A stretch of DNA of 27,197 nt from Patescibacteria group bacterium UBA661 (GTDB lineage: Bacteria > Patescibacteriota > Minisyncoccia > Phycocordibacterales > UBA918): the NCBI GenBank assembly GCA_002299465.1, contig DBNX01000008.1, forward strand, positions 1-27,197, read 5' to 3'. Positions 22,100-27,197 of the stretch are shown here, one piece after another. Position numbers and translations under genes: made by a program. The stretch's first letter is position 1. Every line of letters begins with the position of its first letter. The notes under the pieces are model-generated. The model did no database searches. It was not told the DNA's origin and was given only the letters and a program-made list of their open reading frames with translations.

Positions 22100-22912
22100 T
22101 CACTCCATCATGGGATAAAGTTTGCGCACTTCTGCTCCTGTCATATTTAGGATAGAAGAACCGAATTGCTGGCGTTTTTGAACAACTATCCGCGGAGAAA
22201 AGCACCTAAATATAAGGTTATTTTTAAGTCGCGCTACGTTAGGCAGGCGGTCAGCCGTGTACCTAATTGGTGTCGCTAGGGGTAGTAATTTTTGTGCCCC
22301 GGCTAGAGTTATTAAATATGCGCCCGCAAAATAAACTGGGCGGTAAAACCTAACTTGTCCAGGTCTGAGAGTCATAAGTATTTCTCGAATCTTTTCAAAT
22401 AAAGCTATTGGTAATATGTAACAAAACTTAAGACTATGGAAAGCAATAAAAAAAACTTTGTCTCTTAAAGTCAATGATAGTTTATAACGACGCTTAACAC
22501 CACTAAACCATAGCACTAAAAACACATACCCAACTGGGGGGTAATCAAAAAGTAAATAGTCCCAGCGCGTTCGCTTATTGTTTTTAATAATTTCTTTTTC
22601 TATCACAGACTTAAAATTTTCTGGTAACAGCACATCGTCTTCCAAGACTAAAGTGTAGCTAATCTTCTCTTTAACAATCCGCTCCAAGATCAAGCGGTGT
22701 GACAAAGCACAACCGAGCTCACCTGGTGTCAAAGTTTTCTCATTTTCTCGTCTAATATAATCTACATCGTATTCATCTGATGATGGTTCGTACGTACGAC
22801 CATCAACTGCCACTTGCCAAACATACGGTATGCCAAGATTATTTAATTGTTCTTCCATAAAAATCCTCCTCTCCGTGTCTTTTTCTAGATTTATGAAAAA
22901 TGTCTTAAACAT
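22100..22912 (-). CDS. Family 25 glycosyltransferase
   Basis: This 270-residue protein has the GT25 (LPS glycosyltransferase) hallmarks: TFFINLEKDTERRIFMEEQL at the start, VAVDGRTY, LTPGELGCALSHRLILERIV (the GEIGCxLSH motif), YTLVLEDDVLLPENF with the EDD metal site, and a late GAYLITLAGAQKLLPL (family GxxgYxxspxgAxkLL). GT25 enzymes include Gram-negative LPS galactosyltransferases and collagen-like protein galactosyltransferases. The substrate here is unknown. It starts 4 bp after the stop of the methyltransferase gene, so the two are surely co-transcribed. Confidence 0.92.
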   Translation of the reverse strand: MFKTFFINLEKDTERRIFMEEQLNNLGIPYVWQVAVDGRTYEPSSDEYDVDYIRRENEKTLTPGELGCALSHRLILERIVKEKISYTLVLEDDVLLPENFKSVIEKEIIKNNKRTRWDYLLFDYPPVGYVFLVLWFSGVKRRYKLSLTLRDKVFFIAFHSLKFCYILPIALFEKIREILMTLRPGQVRFYRPVYFAGAYLITLAGAQKLLPLATPIRYTADRLPNVARLKNNLIFRCFSPRIVVQKRQQFGSSILNMTGAEVRKLYPMME

Positions 22913-22916
22913 ATAA

Positions 22917-23906
22917 CTAACTTAAAATAAAGCACATTGTAGTTGACCGCTCTGAAATTGTTTTTTTCTTTAAGCGTCGCAATACGTACGAAAGAACATA
23001 TCGACCCCGCAGTCCAAATAATTTCGTTTTTGTGTCACTAACGACCATTGTCGGCAGAACTTCCCCGTCTTTGGAAAGTCGTGGTACATTCCTCTGTATA
23101 TCCTCAATCGAACCACAGTATTGTGGACTATAAAATTTTTTTGAATATTCAGTGTAATCAAAAAATTCACAATTTTTATTCAATCTGACAGCCAATCGAC
23201 TGATACTTTCTTCAGTCAAAAACCAAAGGTGGACTGGCGGAAAATCACTATTCCAAATAGTGTCTTTACTAGAAGCTGATTTATTAGGAGTGGTCACAAT
23301 TAACTTACCGCCTGGTTTTAAGAGTTTTAAGCCAGCTTCAATAAAAACCCCTGGGTCTTCCACATGTTCTATTACTTCCATCATTATCACGCAGTCGTAT
23401 CTTTTTTCTTCTTTTGGTAACTCAAAAATATTTTTTTCTTGATAAAAACTACCGAAGTTTTTATCAGCTTTATCTACAGCATCTTTGGAGATATCAACGC
23501 CCACGGCCGTATAACCATTTTTATTTAATGCGTATGTTAAATACCCTAATCCACTACCAATCTCAAGGACGGAAGTTTCTTCTTTTTTAGGAAAAAACTT
23601 TTTGATTGATTCAATGACACTCCAGTAAGCACTTTCTGAGTTAGCTAGTAAACTGAGTGGGTCTTTAACCAGTTTAACTAATTCAGCATAACGAGTGTAC
23701 CTTTCGTATCCAGGAACATGTTCAGCATTTTTATAAATACTCTCGTAGACTTTTTCATCAGGTCTTAGTGGCGACACGCAAGACAACTGGCATGATTTAC
23801 ATACATAAATATCAAAACGAGAATCCTCTACATAACCTTTCATTGCTTCGTATGCTAAAAACAATTCTCCGGAACACAACTTGCAAGTGGTTAATTTTGG
23901 TATCAT
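22917..23906 (-). CDS. Zinc-ribbon plus class I SAM methyltransferase
   Basis: This 329-residue protein begins with a small zinc-ribbon-like unit (C8-x2-C11 and C36-x2-C39), followed by the YERYTRY helical linker usual in this family. The Rossmann methyltransferase domain has motif I SVLEIGSGLGYLTYALNKNG at about 113, VGVDIS, YDCVIMMEVIEHVEDPG and LLKPGGKLIVTTPN (Methyltransf_23/11 type). Proteins of this design are common in surface-polysaccharide loci, probably acting on a sugar or glycan terminus. The C-terminal 100 residues are more variable. It lies 17 bp after the GT32 gene and 4 bp before the GT25 gene. Confidence 0.88.
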   Translation of the reverse strand: MIPKLTTCKLCSGELFLAYEAMKGYVEDSRFDIYVCKSCQLSCVSPLRPDEKVYESIYKNAEHVPGYERYTRYAELVKLVKDPLSLLANSESAYWSVIESIKKFFPKKEETSVLEIGSGLGYLTYALNKNGYTAVGVDISKDAVDKADKNFGSFYQEKNIFELPKEEKRYDCVIMMEVIEHVEDPGVFIEAGLKLLKPGGKLIVTTPNKSASSKDTIWNSDFPPVHLWFLTEESISRLAVRLNKNCEFFDYTEYSKKFYSPQYCGSIEDIQRNVPRLSKDGEVLPTMVVSDTKTKLFGLRGRYVLSYVLRRLKKKTISERSTTMCFILS

Positions 23907-23923
23907 TTTTGTGGTAATTAAAT

Positions 23924-24625
23924 TTATTGTCTGGGGTTTATTCCTCTACAGAAATTCAGTTTTTTAATAAACGGCATTATGCCGAGGCGGCGCGCGAGCT
24001 TGCGAGCGCGCGCAAACGAGACCCAGGATTCTGCCCAATGGTTGTCGGTGTAAGCTAGGACAAGTTTTTCTTTTGTGCGGACTTCCCCATCATCACACGG
24101 ATTGAAATAACGATAATCGTAGACTGCTACATCTGCATACTTACCCGTCGCTAATACGTCGGTCACTGTGCGTGGTGAGGTACGAGCAATGGTGTAAGCT
24201 TTGTCAGCATCATAAACAGCCAAAATATCGAGAATGACTTGCTGGTGAGGAATAGCTCCAATCACTCCAGCTGCCGTCATTCCATCTTTAGTTTGTCCAA
24301 AAAAAGCTTTGTGGTGGAGAAGGTCATCAAAAGACTTCAAAACTTCAGTGTCACAATCCAGATAAATACCCCCCTCACGGGCAAGCGCCCAAAATCGGAT
24401 ATAGTCTGAGACAAACGCCCATTTTTTTTGAGCGTACATCGCTTGCACATAGTGGTGATCCATGGGGCTGTTGGTTTCGTCCCACTTTTTAATTCCATAA
24501 TCGGGTAAGTATTTCTGCCAACTCGCTACACAGCGCTCGACCAAGGGCGTGAGTGGCTTTCCACCCACCCACACGTAGTGAATTACTTTTGGTATTGTCG
24601 TTTGTGGTTGGTTTTTGTTTTCCAT
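23924..24625 (-). CDS. Family 32-type glycosyltransferase (DXD sugar-binding)
   Basis: This 233-residue protein matches the Gly_transf_sug/GT32 family. It has IPKVIHYVWVGGKPLTPL at the start, then WQKYLPDYGIKKWDE, KWAFVSDYIRFWALAREGGIYLDCDTEVLKSFDDLL (the alanine/serine-D-R-L pattern plus the DxD nucleotide-sugar site DCDTE at about 94-98), and GAIPHQQVILDIL. Related capsular enzymes add hexoses or mannose. The C-terminal tail has a basic segment (RARKLARRLG) encoded by a G+C-rich repetitive stretch. A TGGTACAAT extended -10 about 17 nt before the ATG may give this gene its own promoter. The protein ends 17 bp before the methyltransferase start. Confidence 0.9.
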   Translation of the reverse strand: MENKNQPQTTIPKVIHYVWVGGKPLTPLVERCVASWQKYLPDYGIKKWDETNSPMDHHYVQAMYAQKKWAFVSDYIRFWALAREGGIYLDCDTEVLKSFDDLLHHKAFFGQTKDGMTAAGVIGAIPHQQVILDILAVYDADKAYTIARTSPRTVTDVLATGKYADVAVYDYRYFNPCDDGEVRTKEKLVLAYTDNHWAESWVSFARARKLARRLGIMPFIKKLNFCRGINPRQ

Positions 24626-24641
24626 AAGGGAAGCGGTTGTT

Positions 24642-24650
24642 ATTGTACCA
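24642..24650 (-). promoter_or_regulatory. Possible extended -10 of the GT32 gene
   Basis: TGGTACAAT on the minus strand occupies 24650-24642, in the 87-bp gap after the sulfotransferase-like gene. The predicted leader is about 10 nt. No -35 is seen, so this could be a secondary internal promoter of the cluster. Confidence 0.4.
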
Positions 24651-24681
24651 TTTTTGTCTACCCAGGTGTTTGCAGGGAGGA

Positions 24682-24706
24682 CGTCCTATGCAAGCTGCCT
24701 AGGACG
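24682..24706. repeat. Hairpin with 11-bp arms, 3-nt loop and a CTAG
   Basis: The arms at 24682-24692 and 24696-24706 pair with one mismatch around AGC. The right arm contains CCTAGGAC. It starts 7 bp downstream of the sulfotransferase-like stop on the minus strand. No T-tract follows (TCCTCCCTGC), so it is not a typical terminator. It may be a degenerate member of the CTAG hairpin family. Confidence 0.7.
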
Positions 24707-24712
24707 GAAGCC

Positions 24713-25603
24713 CTACCGCCGGGTTTTTTCTTGTCGAGGGTCACCTACAGCGGACACCTCAGCAAAACCCCATTCGACCAACAAATCGCGGTGGAGTAAG
24801 TCTGATAATTGACGCACGTCTTCGCGGTAATAGTCTTTTAGATATTCCTCTAATTCTGGCTCTAGGCTTAGCTTGCGAGCTAATTCAGAAGCGGTCTCGG
24901 TGGGTGGTGGTTTTTGGTTTGTAATCTTCACAAGATAACCATAACCAGACCGAATCAATTCCCGCACAAAGCGACCACTCCGTTTGAGTAAACCCCGTCT
25001 AACTTCATCGTCCTCAGCCACTACCAAATGACGGAGTTTAAGCGGCACAAAATCCGCCGGCAAACCCAGGTGTTCGTAAGTAACTCGCACCGCCTTAAGC
25101 GGATCTTCGCGAATATCTGATGCCAGCCAAACCAACAAATCCAGTGCGGAGTAGTAACTAAAATAAGGCACTAGTTGACGACCGTAACAAGCTCGCAATA
25201 ATACCTCCGGACGCATTTTAAGAAATTGCGCTAGTGCAGTCTGGCGACTGATTTGGCGACTGCGGATAGCCTCTATGTACTCCACTCGCACACTCACCAA
25301 GGGGTTTTCAATCACTGCCAACAGCTTGGCGTCAGGATAAGTGCGCGCAATCAAGCCAGCAGTAGCAGCGTTGCTAAGATAATTGTGAGCCAATTCACCA
25401 CGCAAAGCCCCAGCTTTAGCTTTTGGAAACTGGGCTTCGTACCAAGTTGTCCCTTTGGCAAACACCTCTGTCTTAGAAAAAAAGTGTGTCGGTTTAGAGG
25501 CGAGACAAGCACCCGGATTTTCAGCTACATAAGTGTAGAGAAGTGGTGCGGCAGTGTGTGAACCAATACCTAGGAAAGACAAAAAAGTGTTTCTCGGATG
25601 CAT
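24713..25603 (-). CDS. Sulfotransferase-like protein with altered PAPS sites
   Basis: This 296-residue protein has the outline of a PAPS-dependent sulfotransferase: FLSFLGIGSHTAAPLLYTYV at the N-terminus in place of the 5'-phosphosulfate loop, GALRGELAHNYLSN, KLLAVIENPLVSVRVEYIEA in place of the 3'-phosphate motif, a central YYSALDLLVWLASDIREDPLKAVRVTYEHLGLP, and the usual charged C-terminus. The key residues differ from the canonical pattern. The loop lysine and GTT are replaced by HTAAP, and the arginine of RNP is glutamate (ENP). The protein may therefore use another donor, be inactive, or serve as a binding protein. It starts 3 bp after the GT4 stop. The fold assignment is moderate; the activity is doubtful. 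Confidence 0.7.
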   Translation of the reverse strand: MHPRNTFLSFLGIGSHTAAPLLYTYVAENPGACLASKPTHFFSKTEVFAKGTTWYEAQFPKAKAGALRGELAHNYLSNAATAGLIARTYPDAKLLAVIENPLVSVRVEYIEAIRSRQISRQTALAQFLKMRPEVLLRACYGRQLVPYFSYYSALDLLVWLASDIREDPLKAVRVTYEHLGLPADFVPLKLRHLVVAEDDEVRRGLLKRSGRFVRELIRSGYGYLVKITNQKPPPTETASELARKLSLEPELEEYLKDYYREDVRQLSDLLHRDLLVEWGFAEVSAVGDPRQEKTRR

Positions 25604-25606
25604 AAC

Positions 25607-26971
25607 TTAAGTTTTAGATGATTTATCTTTAGGTTCAGCCATAGCTGTCTCGGTCTGTAGTGTATCATCCAGAAAAAATACTTGCTCGACACTTTCGCGA
25701 TACGCCCGTTCATAATCTTCCTGATTTTCATGGAAGCGCGCCCGCACCATCGCTTGTGCCGCCTCTGTCATCTGACCACGCAAACCCACATCGTTCATAA
25801 GGAGATTAAGCTTTAAGCTAAAATCATCAGACGAGTTAGGGTCGCAAAGCAGCGCTGATTCACCATCAACAAAAATATCTTCCCGCGCCGGCGTTCGCGC
25901 CAGCACGAGCGGTATGCCTGCCGCCGCACCCTTGATAACAATCTCCTCGCTTTCTGAATTGGTATCAGGAACAATCAGTACGTTGGCTGATTTTAGATAA
26001 GGTACAACGTCGTTTATTTTTGGCTCAAAGACCACTTGCTCACGCACCCCTAGCATCTCAGCGCGGGTTTCAAATTCTTTCTGTCCTGGTCCTTGCCCCA
26101 ACACGATGAGACCAACGTAAGGATTGAGTAAACCAAAACGAGCCGCTTTTAATAGGGTGGGCAAAGCAGCGTCAGGTGTCAGTCTGCCCACGTAGAGCAT
26201 TATGAAGACAAATGGTTTGTACTTTTCTTTTAGATTGACGGTAGCAGGCTGCCTCATCAGCGCTTCGTAATTATTGAAACGCGGCAACAGTGATAAATCT
26301 TGAATCTTGTACACCTTAAGCAAGGCGTCGTAGGTGGCCCTAGTGTTAGTGCGTACACTCTTAAGACGCGGTAAGACAAAACTAGCCAACCAACGACGCC
26401 ACTTACCGTAGGGTTTTTTAACAAAATCTGGCACCAGGTAATTTTCTAAGATGTGTACTTGTACTGATCGATTATATTTATTGGCAAGCACCAAGGCGAG
26501 AGCGGCTGACTCAAATGGATCGCGTGCTACTATCAAATCCGGACGAAACCCTTCCGCAAAGACTAGCTGATCAACGGCCAATCGCAGACCCGCTAGGGGT
26601 GTAAGCCACCAGTATTCGTGAGTAGCTGTGTACAACCAAACATTATCAGCCACCCGCAGAACTGGTGTCTTAGTAGGGATACCAGTCCGCAAAATTAAAA
26701 TATGCACCTCATCGAATAAATCAGCAATGTTGGTGTAGCCGTCCAGAGACTGCTGGGCAGGATTGAGAAGTGATTCGTCGTAAGAGATAAAAAGCACGCG
26801 GGTGACATCTCGGGTGGACTTCATTTTGTAAACTGCCTCGGCATTGCGAGCTTCTTCTACCGAGAGATTTTTGGTGCTACGCCGTTCGTAACTTTTTTTG
26901 TTGATAACAGACTGAATAGACCGCTGTTCGGCTTCGGCTGCATCCGTATGAAAAAGATCTCGACGAACCAT
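25607..26971 (-). CDS. Family 4 glycosyltransferase with N-terminal extension
   Basis: This 454-residue GT-B fold enzyme is first in the eight-gene minus-strand cluster. The N-terminal Rossmann domain begins at VTRVLFISYDESLLNP (about 56) and includes RPDLIVARDPFESAALALVL. The C-terminal domain has FVFIMLYVGRLTPDAALPTLLKA, GLIVLGQGPGQKEFE, VVFEPKINDVVPYLKSANVLIVPD, and SEEIVIKGAAAGIPLVLA, the donor-binding E-x7-E region of GT4 retaining enzymes. About 50 charged residues precede the fold. An internal ATG at codon 50 (MKSTRDVTRVLF) would remove them, but a TATACT box 9 nt before the first ATG favours the long form. A role in glycan assembly at the inner membrane is inferred. Confidence 0.88.
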   Translation of the reverse strand: MVRRDLFHTDAAEAEQRSIQSVINKKSYERRSTKNLSVEEARNAEAVYKMKSTRDVTRVLFISYDESLLNPAQQSLDGYTNIADLFDEVHILILRTGIPTKTPVLRVADNVWLYTATHEYWWLTPLAGLRLAVDQLVFAEGFRPDLIVARDPFESAALALVLANKYNRSVQVHILENYLVPDFVKKPYGKWRRWLASFVLPRLKSVRTNTRATYDALLKVYKIQDLSLLPRFNNYEALMRQPATVNLKEKYKPFVFIMLYVGRLTPDAALPTLLKAARFGLLNPYVGLIVLGQGPGQKEFETRAEMLGVREQVVFEPKINDVVPYLKSANVLIVPDTNSESEEIVIKGAAAGIPLVLARTPAREDIFVDGESALLCDPNSSDDFSLKLNLLMNDVGLRGQMTEAAQAMVRARFHENQEDYERAYRESVEQVFFLDDTLQTETAMAEPKDKSSKT

Positions 26972-26980
26972 ATCGTGATT

Positions 26981-26986
26981 AGTATA
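26981..26986 (-). promoter_or_regulatory. TATACT -10 box of the glycan cluster
   Basis: TATACT ends 9 nt before the ATG of the first gene of the minus-strand cluster, and the following bases TATACTAATCAC are identical to those at the flippase start (13725-13736). No RBS is present and no good -35 is visible. It probably drives the whole eight-gene unit. Confidence 0.55.
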
Positions 26987-27050
26987 CCGTACTTTCTAGG
27001 GTAATTAGATTCTGCGGTGGAAGACTTCACTCCAATCAAAGATGAAATTA

Positions 27051-27197
27051 TCAGTTGAAAAATGGCGGTTTGGTTGCTTGTGTTTCGACTGGTGGTGCAG
27101 TCTGACGTCTTGGTGTCAGCCAGATGAAAAGTAAGACTAGCAAAATCAATGCTAGCCAAATGGCGTAGGCGCGGTGGGCCGGGGCGGGGGGGGCAGC
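27051..27197 (-). CDS. C-terminal end of a membrane-anchored protein (partial)
   Basis: An open frame enters from the right edge and stops at TGA 27053-27051, giving the last 48 residues. It has a Pro/Ala-rich segment, one membrane helix (AYAIWLALILLVLLFIWL), a basic flank TPRRQ that suggests the positive-inside side, and a Pro/Thr tail ending KPPFFN. It could be a C-terminal anchor of a surface protein. The identity cannot be determined from this fragment. About 80 bp separate it from the start of the glycosyltransferase cluster. Confidence 0.65.
   Translation of the reverse strand, partial: AAPPAPAHRAYAIWLALILLVLLFIWLTPRRQTAPPVETQATKPPFFN

Noticed and set aside
23985..24015. G+C-rich GCGCGC repeat at the end of the GT32 gene as another palindrome
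   Set aside because: Only 7 bp pair perfectly around a 10-nt loop, and the repetition is explained by Arg/Ala codons.
1..27197. CRISPR arrays, insertion sequences, toxin-antitoxin or defence genes
   Set aside because: I found no regularly spaced direct repeats, no transposase or cas-like protein and no toxin-antitoxin pair; the short repeats present are hairpins or coding repeats.

Overview
The window looks like a piece of a streamlined Candidate Phyla Radiation (Patescibacteria, probably Parcubacteria-like) genome. I infer this from the gene families: a secreted fibre protein opening with INYQGKLT, membrane-tethered MerR-like helix-turn-helix proteins, an O-antigen-ligase-like protein with a TPR tail, an Obg GTPase without a C-terminal extension, a SecA without its zinc tail, a tiny lysine-rich histone-like protein and a dense run of glycosyltransferases. 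Genes are packed with gaps of 0-15 bp. TGA is used as a stop (for example at 19438-19440), so the standard bacterial code fits.

Layout. 1-3215 (minus): 5' part of a secreted fibre-like protein, then two paralogous proteins with an N-terminal DNA-binding domain and one membrane segment. 3294-5751 (minus): gatB and obg. 5752-6179: a gene-free stretch between divergent promoters, packed with perfect hairpins and CTAG tetranucleotides. 6180-6250 (plus): tRNA-Pro(GGG). 6414-9531 (minus): YvlD-like membrane protein, secA and a 35-residue histone-like protein. 9786-13007 (minus): murB and an O-antigen ligase/polymerase-like membrane protein. 13153-13554 (minus): an unknown protein with the most canonical expression signals here. 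13742-19440: flippase, three glycosyltransferases on alternating strands and two nucleotide-sugar SDR enzymes. 19442-26971 (minus): an eight-gene cluster of glycosyltransferases, two methyltransferases and a sulfotransferase-like protein. 27051-27197 (minus): 3' end of a membrane-anchored protein.

How the genes fit together. From 13.7 kb rightwards the window is a surface-glycan locus: sugar-nucleotide synthesis (CapE-like dehydratase plus RmlD-like reductase), assembly (GT2, GT4, GT25, GT32 and GT-D transferases), decoration (FkbM and class I methyltransferases, sulfotransferase-like protein), export (Wzx-type flippase) and, further left, polymerisation or ligation (O-antigen-ligase family). 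The left half carries envelope functions (MurB, SecA, fibre protein) and housekeeping genes (GatB, Obg, tRNA-Pro).

The most unusual material is non-coding or overlaid on coding sequence. There are many long perfect inverted repeats: three inside murB (arms 20, 20 and 11 bp), one inside the flippase gene, a 21-bp-arm A+T palindrome, and a family of CTAG-bearing hairpins upstream of divergent promoters. There is also a recurring arrangement in which a TATACT-like -10 box lies 6-11 nt before the start codon with no ribosome binding site, which suggests leaderless mRNAs.
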